From CAZUXY01 sp964624235 (GTDB lineage: Bacteria; Spirochaetota; UBA4802; UBA5368): a stretch of 64,000 bases of DNA. The notes below the pieces were generated by a model. It did no database searches. It had not been told where the DNA came from and saw nothing but the letters and a program-made list of their open reading frames with translations. Below, in pieces: positions 15,597 to 23,364 of the stretch. Each line of letters starts with the position of its first letter. The first letter of the stretch is position 1. The stretch is taken from positions 1-64,000 of the forward strand of contig CAZUXY010000021.1 in NCBI GenBank assembly GCA_964624235.1, in the 5' to 3' direction. The translations under genes were made by a program, and so were the position numbers.

Positions 15597-17767
15597 GAGG
15601 AAGGAAGTACATGGCAACGATTGAGGCACAGGGTGTTTATTACCGCATGCTTAACCGCCGGATCAGGGAAAATCTCTCGAGGGGTGATATGGAGATTTTG
15701 CTGAACAATGTACTCGGACAGAGGTATATCGGAAGCGGACTGAATGCGCATGCAAGGATCATGATCTACGGAACGCCGGGGCAGGACCTCGGTGCCTTCA
15801 TGAACGGTCCGGAAATACATGTTTTCGGAAACGCACAGGACGGCGTGGGAAACACCATGAACGCCGGCAAGATTGTTATTCACGGCAAAGCGGGAGAAAT
15901 CCCCGGACATTCCATGAGGGGTGGGAAGCTGTTTATTAAGGGTGATGTTGAGTATCGTGCCGGTATACACATGAAGGAATATCTCACGCAGGTTCCCTGG
16001 CTCATAATCGGGGGTACGGCCAAGGACTATTGCGGTGAGTACATGGCGGGCGGCAGGATTGCAGTGCTCAATCTGGAAAATTCTAACGGGTCACCCGTTG
16101 GATACGGTGTCGGAACCGGTATACATGGAGGGGCCATCTATATCAGGGGAAAAGTTGAACAATATCAACTCGGCCGGGGTGCGGTGTTCTCAGCCATGGA
16201 AGAAGATGATGTAGAATTCCTTGAAACCGCGCTCGAAGAATACTCCAGGGAACTGGCGGTGGATGTAAGTTTCGATTATCCCAGGGATTTCATGAAGATT
16301 ACCCGCAAAGGGCACCGTCCCTTTGAGAAACTCTATACTCCCGGAATAAACATTAAAACCCACAGTCCCATACATTTGAACCTTACACCTCCCTGTGCAT
16401 TCAATTGTCCCACGGGTATACCCACACCTGTCTTTTTTAATCTTATCAAAGACGGGAAAATACGGGAGGCCCAGACCCTTATGGATGAGTATACTCCCTT
16501 CAGGATGTCGGTGTGCGGGACCATATGCCCGGCCCTTTGCATGGACGCCTGCAGCCGGGGGCAGATTGACGGTCCCCTCGAGATTCAGAAGCTTGCCCGG
16601 GAATATTATCCCGATTTCAATCCTGTAATTCAAAAGGGTAAGAAAGGGCAGAGGGTATCTATAGTCGGTGCAGGACCGGCAGGGCTTTCGGCGGCCTGGC
16701 AGCTGTCACGCAGAGGGTACGATATCACCGTATATGATGCAACCGATGATCTTGGAGGTAAATTGAGGAAAGCCATTCCCAGGGAGAGGCTGGCCGATGA
16801 TGTGCTGATGCGTGATATCACAAGAATAAAATCGCTCCCCATCAGGTTTATCCTCAAAACAAAGGTAGATCGCAGTGTTTTTGAGGAGATCTGCCGGAAA
16901 AGCGATGCGGTAGTGGCGGCGACCGGTGCGCATAATCCCCGGACATTGAATGTTCCCGGCGGTGAAAGAATGCTGTCGGGGCTAAATTTCCTGGTGGACA
17001 TAAACGAGGGGAAAGGCATGGACCTTCACGGCAAGGAGGTGGTCATAATCGGTGCCGGCAATGTAGGAATGGACATCGCCTGTGAGTCATGGCGACTCGG
17101 TGCAAAACGTGTAACTGCCGTTGATGTTCAGAAGCCCCTTGCATTTGGGAAAGAGCTGGAAATGGCAAGAAAGCTGGGAACGGAAATACTATGGCCGAGG
17201 CACATAGACTATATTGACGATCGGCGTATATATTTCAAAGAATCCGGCGAACTGAAAGCTGATATTGTAATTGTGAGCATCGGAGAACTTCCGGCAACCG
17301 ATTATCTGCCCGAGACGGTGAGTATAAGCGATAAGGGGTATATAGTCACCGCACCGGATTCATTTCAAAGCACCGACCCGAAAATATTCGCATGCGGGGA
17401 CCTTGTACGGCCAGGCCTGGTTACCGATGCGGTGGGCAGCGGCCGAATGGCGGCAATGCAGATACATGCGTTGTTTTCGGGTTCTGAATTTGTTTTTCCC
17501 GAGAAGCACCTAGTACCCCGAAGAAGGATCAATACGGTTTATTTCGGCAGTGAACCCAGGGAGATAGATCGATGTATCAGCTGCGGTACCTGTATTTTCT
17601 GCGATAAGTGTGTAGAGTCCTGCCCTCAGGGCGCGCTCTTTCGCAATGGGGAAATGTTCACCATCGATACCGATAAATGTACCGGATGTTACACGTGCGT
17701 CAATGTTTGTCCGAGAGGAGCGATTCAGGGTGTAGACATCACGGAGGGGGTCGTGGGAAAAGTGTAA
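15593..17767 (+). CDS. Fused glutamate synthase domain 3, GltD-type reductase and ferredoxin domain
   Basis: A 724-residue three-part fusion. Residues 1-240 form the GXGXG beta-helix (GSGLNAHARIMIYG and repeats), the structural domain 3 of GltB. Residues 260-650 match the small subunit GltD: CAFNCPTGIPTP and CGTICPALCMDACSRG bind Fe-S clusters, VGAGPAGLSAAW binds FAD, and VVIIGAGNVGMDIAC binds NAD(P)H. From about residue 657 a C-terminal ferredoxin has cysteine groups CISCGTC-CDKC-ESCP and CTGCYTC-NVCP. The extra clusters suggest exchange with free ferredoxin as well as NAD(P)H. The start codon overlaps the stop of domain 2. The operon ends at a terminator 7 bases downstream. Confidence 0.9.
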   Translation: MRGRKYMATIEAQGVYYRMLNRRIRENLSRGDMEILLNNVLGQRYIGSGLNAHARIMIYGTPGQDLGAFMNGPEIHVFGNAQDGVGNTMNAGKIVIHGKAGEIPGHSMRGGKLFIKGDVEYRAGIHMKEYLTQVPWLIIGGTAKDYCGEYMAGGRIAVLNLENSNGSPVGYGVGTGIHGGAIYIRGKVEQYQLGRGAVFSAMEEDDVEFLETALEEYSRELAVDVSFDYPRDFMKITRKGHRPFEKLYTPGINIKTHSPIHLNLTPPCAFNCPTGIPTPVFFNLIKDGKIREAQTLMDEYTPFRMSVCGTICPALCMDACSRGQIDGPLEIQKLAREYYPDFNPVIQKGKKGQRVSIVGAGPAGLSAAWQLSRRGYDITVYDATDDLGGKLRKAIPRERLADDVLMRDITRIKSLPIRFILKTKVDRSVFEEICRKSDAVVAATGAHNPRTLNVPGGERMLSGLNFLVDINEGKGMDLHGKEVVIIGAGNVGMDIACESWRLGAKRVTAVDVQKPLAFGKELEMARKLGTEILWPRHIDYIDDRRIYFKESGELKADIVIVSIGELPATDYLPETVSISDKGYIVTAPDSFQSTDPKIFACGDLVRPGLVTDAVGSGRMAAMQIHALFSGSEFVFPEKHLVPRRRINTVYFGSEPREIDRCISCGTCIFCDKCVESCPQGALFRNGEMFTIDTDKCTGCYTCVNVCPRGAIQGVDITEGVVGKV

Positions 17768-17773
17768 TATAAA

Positions 17774-17803
17774 AAACCCCGTTGGAGTCATCCTTCGGGG
17801 TTT
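17774..17803 (+). terminator. Bidirectional terminator between glutamate synthase and FadR-type regulator
   Basis: AAACCCCG (17774-17781) pairs with CGGGGTTT (17796-17803). The flanking A run at 17771-17776 supplies a T tract for the minus-strand gene, so the element works better in that direction but probably serves both convergent genes. Confidence 0.8.
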
Positions 17804-17855
17804 GTTCACGTCGGAAGAATAATCTGCTGCTGTGTTTTTGGAAAAGAAGGACGGT

Positions 17856-18611
17856 TTATTTTTCCCTTAAAACTTTCTTCATGCTTTTTTCTATATATTC
17901 GATGTGCTGAATAACCTGTTTACGGGCCAGCGCCGGGTCCCTTTCTTCTATGGCCGATATTACTTTTAGATGATGACTGAATATTGCCCGGGAGCTTCCT
18001 TTGACCCTTGTGAGCTTTTCCCTGCTGTAGGGCAGTGCGCCGCGGATAATTGATGAAATGGATTTCAGCAGATGAGAAAATATGGTATTGTTGGTGGCAT
18101 CATAGATGTTGTTATAAAACTCGGCGTACAGTTTTCCTCCTTCCCTGGTAAAAACCAGCATGTCTATGCCCACTTTTTCTGCCTGTTCCTTGAAGGTTTT
18201 GATCTTCCTAAGCTGTTTTTCCGAGCATGTTTCCGCAGCCATGGCCGCGGCCTCTGAATCAATAATCTTCCGCACCGCCAGGAGTTCCCAGATTTTTTTA
18301 TGGTCTACCGAAATGAGTCCTTCAATCGGAGAGATCAGTGCGTTGTCGACGACTGATTTCACGTATTTGCCTTTGCGGCCATGCGACTCGATAAAACCCC
18401 TGGCTTCAAGTAATTTCATTGCTTCCCTGAGAGATATACGGCTGATTCCAAATCGCCTGGTCATTTCCAGTTCGGACGGCAGCCGGTCACCCGGTTTGAG
18501 TACCCCGGTGGAAATGAGCTCAACGACCTGGCTCACCACCATGCTGGGTATATCAGGTGCTTTTTCAATTCTGTTTATCGTGATATCGATGCTTTTGGAT
18601 TTTCTCTCCAT
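17856..18611 (-). CDS. GntR-family regulator, FadR/FCD subfamily
   Basis: A 251-residue transcription factor. The N-terminal winged helix (about residues 20-90) shows LKPGDRLPSELEMTRRFGISRISLREAMKLLEARG, the GntR recognition pattern. Residues about 105-245 form the all-helical FCD effector domain (RKIIDSEAAAMAA, then the helix bundle with HHLKVISAIEERD). Such regulators sense small carboxylates, often with a bound metal, and usually repress adjacent catabolic genes. Here the neighbours are glutamate synthase (convergent) and a secreted protein gene across a long AT-rich gap, so the target is unclear. Autoregulation is possible. Confidence 0.88.
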   Translation of the reverse strand: MERKSKSIDITINRIEKAPDIPSMVVSQVVELISTGVLKPGDRLPSELEMTRRFGISRISLREAMKLLEARGFIESHGRKGKYVKSVVDNALISPIEGLISVDHKKIWELLAVRKIIDSEAAAMAAETCSEKQLRKIKTFKEQAEKVGIDMLVFTREGGKLYAEFYNNIYDATNNTIFSHLLKSISSIIRGALPYSREKLTRVKGSSRAIFSHHLKVISAIEERDPALARKQVIQHIEYIEKSMKKVLREK

Positions 18612-19202
18612 TTCGGTTCCGTCTCCACTTGAGTTTGTTATCTAATCTACAATAGCTCAGGGTTCTGCACTTATCCAAATAAATCATTCTCGTTCAGGGT
18701 ACGTGATTCAAATGTAAGACAAAAAACATAACAGATGAAGATTTTGTTATTAGATAGTATGTCAATTGTTTTTTATATAAAAAAATTTGTATTTTTTTCT
18801 TTATGAAATGTTGGTTTATATATTACAATACGGCTGAATATATAGAAATACGTTACCCTTTTAACAGGATGATTTAATCGCAATTCATTCTCCTTGAAAA
18901 TTATCTGATTTGTAAATCCGGAGGAAGGGGAGAAAGCGATTATATTGTAATATAATATAAATATTTATATGTCAACAATAAAATAATGGGGTTTTCATGA
19001 ATAAAATCCACCTTTGCTGGAGTATGCAGCGGAAAGCCGTACCAAGACACTACCCACGTGTTTTATATAAAATATTTGACAAAACCCGTCTTTTATTAAT
19101 AGGATAAAGGTCACTTGGAAGATAGAATATGACATGTGGTGCAAAAAGGAATTCTGCATCGGGTGATCCAGCATCCTTATATGGTGACATGGAGGGAGTT
19201 TT
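18612..19202 (+). other. AT-rich non-coding region with possible regulator sites
   Basis: 591 bases without a convincing gene; conspicuously AT-rich from about 18720 to 19000. It holds the matching inverted octamers TATCTAAT (18639-18646) and ATTAGATA (18749-18756), which could be half-sites for the flanking FadR-type regulator, and an ATAACA/TGTTAT inverted pair near 18728-18750. A promoter for the rightward gene lies at 19076-19105. The operator reading is inference. Confidence 0.4.
19076..19105 (+). promoter_or_regulatory. Sigma-70-type promoter for the secreted protein gene
   Basis: TTGACA at 19076-19081 and TAGGAT at 19100-19105, spacer 18 bases, about 97 bases before the ATG at 19203. 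Confidence 0.45.
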
Positions 19203-20093
19203 ATGAGGTTAAACGTGAAGCTGTTATCAGTATTTTTATGTTTGATGATTATTGGGATATTGTGTGTGCCGCTGGCATTTTCGAAGGATGTTGAGTTTCT
19301 AAACATCGAGATAGAAAAAGTTTCCCGTTACTATGAAGATCGTATTGCGTACCTGCATGTTGAAAAAGGGGTGTCTCCCAACCTTGATAATTCCATCGCG
19401 AGTCTGCTCATAATCAAAGATAAAAAGATTTATCTCCTCCAGGACGGATATGAAAATCCTAAGGATGTACAAACGAAGATTCTGATCGCGAACACGGAAA
19501 ACCGGCTTCTGGGTGAAATCTGGACGAATAAGATAAATGGAAAACCCGATTATATACGACTGACAGAAAGAAGAGTGGAATTGCTCAAGAATTTCGATGA
19601 AGAATTTGTCTCAAAAAACTTTGGTAATTTTTACACCTCGGTAAGGAACGCGTTTCTCCAGAAACATGTGAAAATATTCAAACAACTTATGATCGACCGG
19701 AAAGAATCGGGCCTAGTAGTGGAGAGAAATCCCGTTCCCAAGCCTACCTATGTGGGCGCTCCAACCGATACCAAGTATTCGATTACCGTTGTGGGAAAGA
19801 CAATTGATGAAAAACTCTACTATGCCGAGGATGCCGATGGGGACGGTATCACGGAAACTTTTTATGTCAACAGTGCGGACGGCTTCAACTGGGGATACAA
19901 GTCGGGACCCAATATCATCCTGATTCTTAACAATAAAGATGAAGCGGTGAAACAGATAGTCGGTGAATTGGCAAAAGGCGCGTATTACGGAACTCCAGAA
20001 GAAGAAAAGCAGATACTGGATACATTCCCCAAAGATGCTGAGATTATACAGAAGTTCGAACTGGAAAAAGCTGCTTCAGCAGGAAACAAGTAA
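19203..20093 (+). CDS. Secreted protein of unknown function
   Basis: A 296-residue protein with a clear signal peptide (MRLNVKLLSVFLCLMIIG, cleavage likely after LAFS). The mature part is charged and mainly soluble. Two halves can be seen: an N-terminal part (about 28-165) with helices such as YYEDRIAYLHVEKG, and a C-terminal part with DEKLYYAEDADGDGITETFYVN, an acidic DxDxDG segment that could bind Ca2+ like an EF-hand-type loop. I recognise no family. A GGAGG site precedes the start, and a strong terminator follows, so it is monocistronic. Confidence 0.75.
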   Translation: MRLNVKLLSVFLCLMIIGILCVPLAFSKDVEFLNIEIEKVSRYYEDRIAYLHVEKGVSPNLDNSIASLLIIKDKKIYLLQDGYENPKDVQTKILIANTENRLLGEIWTNKINGKPDYIRLTERRVELLKNFDEEFVSKNFGNFYTSVRNAFLQKHVKIFKQLMIDRKESGLVVERNPVPKPTYVGAPTDTKYSITVVGKTIDEKLYYAEDADGDGITETFYVNSADGFNWGYKSGPNIILILNNKDEAVKQIVGELAKGAYYGTPEEEKQILDTFPKDAEIIQKFELEKAASAGNK

Positions 20094-20111
20094 TTATCAG
20101 TGCAGCATAAT

Positions 20112-20145
20112 AAAAAACCCGCCCGCTTCAGGGGCGGGTTTTTTT
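20112..20145 (+). terminator. Strong bidirectional terminator
   Basis: CCCGCCC (20118-20124) pairs with GGGCGGG (20132-20138), extended by A/T pairs on both sides (A run before, T run after). It serves the secreted-protein gene on the plus strand and the PHP gene on the minus strand, whose TGA stop (20128-20130) lies in the loop. Confidence 0.92.
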
Positions 20146-21024
20146 ATTATTTTGGTCAGCCTTAACTAATGCGGAAAAATATTCATAACCATTGCCGGTT
20201 ATACCCCCTATACTTACCAGGGGTTTGGACGTGGGTCCGTGATAGTCGGATCCGACGGTAACGAGCAGTTGCTTTTCGTGTGCATACGCAAGGTAAAACC
20301 TGTTTTCATCGTCATCATGATAACTGGATATCGCTTCGATACCCTGAATTCCATAGCCGGTTATAACATCCAGCCATCTGCGGTCGGTGACGAATTTCGG
20401 ATGTGCGAGTACCGGGATACCCCCGACATTCTTGATTGCCTGTATTCCCTCACTGGTTTCGATTGATTCAAATGGAACATACGCGGGTCCGTTTTCCGTA
20501 AAATACTCGCGATAGAAGTACCTCAGACGGTTGTCTTTTTTATGCCCATGAAAATATTCATGTAACCGCCGGTCATGCCGGTTGGACTCGTTGTCGAACA
20601 CCTCCAGCATTATCGAAGTCGCTGTCGGGGCTCTTCCGGCGGCCATTTCCCATATTCTTTCATCATTGAGGGTAAAACCCGCTTCACGAAGCGCGACAAT
20701 TCTTTTTTCTGCTACAGAAAACCTGCATTTTTGAATATAGGTCAGTAAATCCAGAAATGTGCGGTCTGTATGGTCGATGAAATACCCCAGGATATGCTGT
20801 TGCGAGCCATCTGGAACGAATACCGTGCTTAGCTCCACACCGGGAATGTATTCGATAGCCCGTTTTTCACTTAACGCATCGTTCACCGATTCAACGGAAT
20901 CATGGTCGGTAATGGATATTCCTGAAAGATCTGCTTTTTCCGCAAGACTGAAAATCTGGTTTACCGAATAATCTCCGTCTTCACTGTATGAAGAATGAAT
21001 ATGGAGATCAATGGTCTTCACCAT
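20128..21024 (-). CDS. PHP-domain phosphoesterase (TrpH/RNase AM-like)
   Basis: A 298-residue PHP-domain protein. The metal ligands are visible: His8 and His10 in DLHIHSSYSEDGDYS, the TDHD group at residues 38-41, the glutamate in IPGVELS, the histidine in VLAHPKF and the SDYHGP motif near the C-terminus. The closest known group includes E. coli YciV, which removes 3',5'-bisphosphate nucleotides and processes RNA 5' ends. An insertion of charged residues (about 140-180) is typical of this subfamily. The last codons and stop are built into the terminator hairpin. The M23 peptidase gene lies 42 bases upstream on the same strand, so they may share a transcript. Confidence 0.85.
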   Translation of the reverse strand: MVKTIDLHIHSSYSEDGDYSVNQIFSLAEKADLSGISITDHDSVESVNDALSEKRAIEYIPGVELSTVFVPDGSQQHILGYFIDHTDRTFLDLLTYIQKCRFSVAEKRIVALREAGFTLNDERIWEMAAGRAPTATSIMLEVFDNESNRHDRRLHEYFHGHKKDNRLRYFYREYFTENGPAYVPFESIETSEGIQAIKNVGGIPVLAHPKFVTDRRWLDVITGYGIQGIEAISSYHDDDENRFYLAYAHEKQLLVTVGSDYHGPTSKPLVSIGGITGNGYEYFSALVKADQNNKKTRP

Positions 21025-21066
21025 CTAGCTAGCGCGCCTTTGCAAAGAGCTTTGATGGCAGATACA

Positions 21067-21804
21067 TCATTTCCAGTTTTTCATGGCAGGCGGCATTTTT
21101 ATATCTTTTTTGGCAGGAAGGAAATCCAGCGGGTCCAGCGGTACATCCAGGCAGCGGATTTCAAAATGGAGATGATTCCCTGTGGAATTGCCGGTGCTTC
21201 CAACAAATGAAATGACCTGACCTTTTCTTACGAATTCGCCCTTTTGGACCAAGTTCGCGGCGTTATGTGAATAGCGGGTAATGAAATTATTACGATGTTC
21301 CAGTTCCACCGTGTTGCCGTAACCGCTCATATATCCCGAATAAATAACCCTTCCCCCCATGGATGCACGAATCGCCGTTCCCCGCGGAGCGGGTATGTCG
21401 ACCCCGGTGTGGAACCGTTTTCCCCTGAATCCGAGAACGGAAGAAATATTGGTGACATCCTGGATAGGCCACAGAAATTCATCTTCCGCGCTCTGAATTG
21501 ATGAACGGGAAATACCGCGGGATTTCAGCAGTTCAAGAAAACGGTCGGAATAGGGGATAAACAGATATTTACCGACGGCTGATGCATTGCTCCTGATGGA
21601 GTTGAAGGAAGTGATTTCTTTAATCGATATGGAATAATTCCTGCATGCCGAGGTCAGTGTTCCAGGGGAGTTGATGAACATCCATTTACCCAGGCGCCCT
21701 TTATATTCCTGAATATCAGGATTATCGATGAAAATGTTTTCTTTTGCATCGGAAAAACCGGTAAAAATAAAAAACATCAGCAGAAGAACACACACTTTTT
21801 TCAT
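21067..21804 (-). CDS. Secreted M23 zinc metallopeptidase with LysM-like segment
   Basis: A 245-residue exported peptidoglycan hydrolase or a divisome-type activator. There is a signal peptide (residues 1-20, cleavage likely after FSDA), then a LysM-like region (about 47-95, ending in GKYLFIP) and a LytM/M23 domain from about 112. The zinc ligands His132 and Asp136 (HTGVD) and His213 (HLHFE), plus the conserved His180, are all present, so the enzyme should be catalytically active and cut peptide crosslinks in the cell wall. The N-terminal LysM part would hold it on peptidoglycan in the periplasm. Confidence 0.9.
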   Translation of the reverse strand: MKKVCVLLLMFFIFTGFSDAKENIFIDNPDIQEYKGRLGKWMFINSPGTLTSACRNYSISIKEITSFNSIRSNASAVGKYLFIPYSDRFLELLKSRGISRSSIQSAEDEFLWPIQDVTNISSVLGFRGKRFHTGVDIPAPRGTAIRASMGGRVIYSGYMSGYGNTVELEHRNNFITRYSHNAANLVQKGEFVRKGQVISFVGSTGNSTGNHLHFEIRCLDVPLDPLDFLPAKKDIKMPPAMKNWK

Positions 21805-22443
21805 ATTAACCTTTTACACGAAAAAGCTGCGGCACCGACATGATTAGAACCTGTAATAAACGTCCCTCCGTCAAACGCCGTATTATCCTATGCGCGGTTT
21901 TTGTAAGTACAGGATCCACTAAAAACAATCTAATTGAACTTCTGTTGCATACCCTTCGGTATACTTACCCATTTCTTTATATATCGGGCGTTTGTACAAG
22001 GACGGTATGCAAGAATGATTATTTTTGTTCCAGGAATCTATCTGCTCTCCGGGAATACTGATATTTCCAGGAGCCGGTCACCCTTTCTGTGATTGAATTT
22101 CCGAATTTGCAGGTACTATGGATGGGTGTAACCTCTTAATAAAAGTGTAGTAATAAGGATGAACAGTGCATCAGGACGATATTATTGAATTTGTATTGCA
22201 AAGTACCTTTATTGTCAATAAAAAAAGGGATATCATGAAAATGTGCTATAGTATTGAAAAGAGCATTCAAGAGTATTTTGTTAAAAATCCATAGATTATT
22301 CATATTGTCTTAACATAAGAATCCCTACAATCAACTCTACGTTATTCATTCTTCATCGACAGATCGAGAAACAACGTTGAAAATCTCCGGGTTTCTTCAC
22401 GCCAGGACGGAGTAACCCTATTACACGTTAATGCAGGAGCGCC
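21805..22443 (+). other. Non-coding region, 639 bases
   Basis: No convincing gene; the 73-codon frame at 21840-22061 has no ribosome site and atypical composition. Structure worth noting: ATACC-CTTC-GGTAT forms a small hairpin at 21949-21962, and TTGCATACC (21945-21953) is complementary to GGTATGCAA (22004-22012), so two alternative foldings compete for the same bases. Nothing identifies a known RNA family. Confidence 0.4.
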
Positions 22444-23154
22444 ATGAAGATTGCAGTAATCTCCGATACACATCTCGGGAGGGGTGATGAGAGTGATCAT
22501 TTCGGCAACGAGGACGGACGTTTCCTGAAATTTCTCGATTTTCTTGAATCCGAATTCGAACAGATCGTACTCCTGGGGGATATTTTTGAAACCATCACGA
22601 GTCCGAAATACGGGGCTAAAAAAGAAGAATTGCGGTCCTGCTTCTACGCTCACTATGACATCTCACGCAGGTTTTTTGAATCGACGCAGTACCGGTATAT
22701 CCATGGAAATCATGACCTGATTGCGGCAAAAGTAATGGGCGCACCTGGTGAATATGCCATCAATATCGATGGACTGAGAATACTTTTTACCCACGGTCAT
22801 TTATATGATTTTCTGGTTTGTCAGTTTCGCCTGCTTGCCGAATTCATTGTATGGTTGGGAGGCCATTTAAACCGGATCGGTCTGGGTATGGTGTATGATT
22901 ACTTCGCGGCGATGGACAACGGTTTTTTAGAACCATCCAAGCACGCACGGCGGTGCAAGTTTCAGGAATGGGCCCTGGATATGGCGTATACACGCGATGC
23001 GGACCTAATAGTAACAGGCCACACCCACCATGGACGATGCATAATCCACGGAGAGAAAGTTTTCATGAACAGTGGAACATGCATTAATGGAAACTTCCAG
23101 TTTCTTTCTATTGATACGCATGCGGCGGAATTTGCTTATCACCAATCATGGTAA
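22444..23154 (+). CDS. Calcineurin-like metallophosphoesterase, LpxH-related
   Basis: A 236-residue binuclear metal phosphoesterase. Metal-binding motifs in order: Asp8 and His10 (SDTHLG), Asp46 (LLGDIFE), GNHD near residue 97, FTHGH and GHTHHG. The overall pattern is that of the UDP-2,3-diacylglucosamine hydrolase group (LpxH/LpxG-like), with an inserted helical segment (LLAEFIVWLGGHLNRIG) like the LpxH cap that contacts the membrane. A role in lipid A synthesis is therefore plausible in a Gram-negative spirochaete, but other substrates are possible. It appears monocistronic. Confidence 0.8.
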   Translation: MKIAVISDTHLGRGDESDHFGNEDGRFLKFLDFLESEFEQIVLLGDIFETITSPKYGAKKEELRSCFYAHYDISRRFFESTQYRYIHGNHDLIAAKVMGAPGEYAINIDGLRILFTHGHLYDFLVCQFRLLAEFIVWLGGHLNRIGLGMVYDYFAAMDNGFLEPSKHARRCKFQEWALDMAYTRDADLIVTGHTHHGRCIIHGEKVFMNSGTCINGNFQFLSIDTHAAEFAYHQSW

Positions 23155-23295
23155 CCCCCTTACAATGTTGTTAACGGACTGAAGAATGATTCCGGTTCCA
23201 TTTTAATAAAGTAATAACGAACCCGCGGGTAGTATTCATCGGGGGGTAGCATCTGCCGGGAAAATCCAGGTTTAACATGAATCACACAACAGAAC

Positions 23296-23322
23296 AAAAC
23301 CCGGCCTTTAAGAGACCGGGTT
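23296..23322 (-). terminator. Terminator of the glycosyltransferase gene
   Basis: AACCCGG (23298-23304) pairs with CCGGGTT (23316-23322). Read on the minus strand the hairpin is followed by TTTTG, 43 bases after the glycosyltransferase stop. Confidence 0.65.
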
Positions 23323-23364
23323 CAGGGTGGGGGCTCACAAAACCAGCTATATCGGGTGCGTAGG

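Noticed and set aside
21840..22061. A 73-codon frame in the long gap before the phosphoesterase
   Set aside because: No ribosome site and composition unlike the neighbouring proteins.
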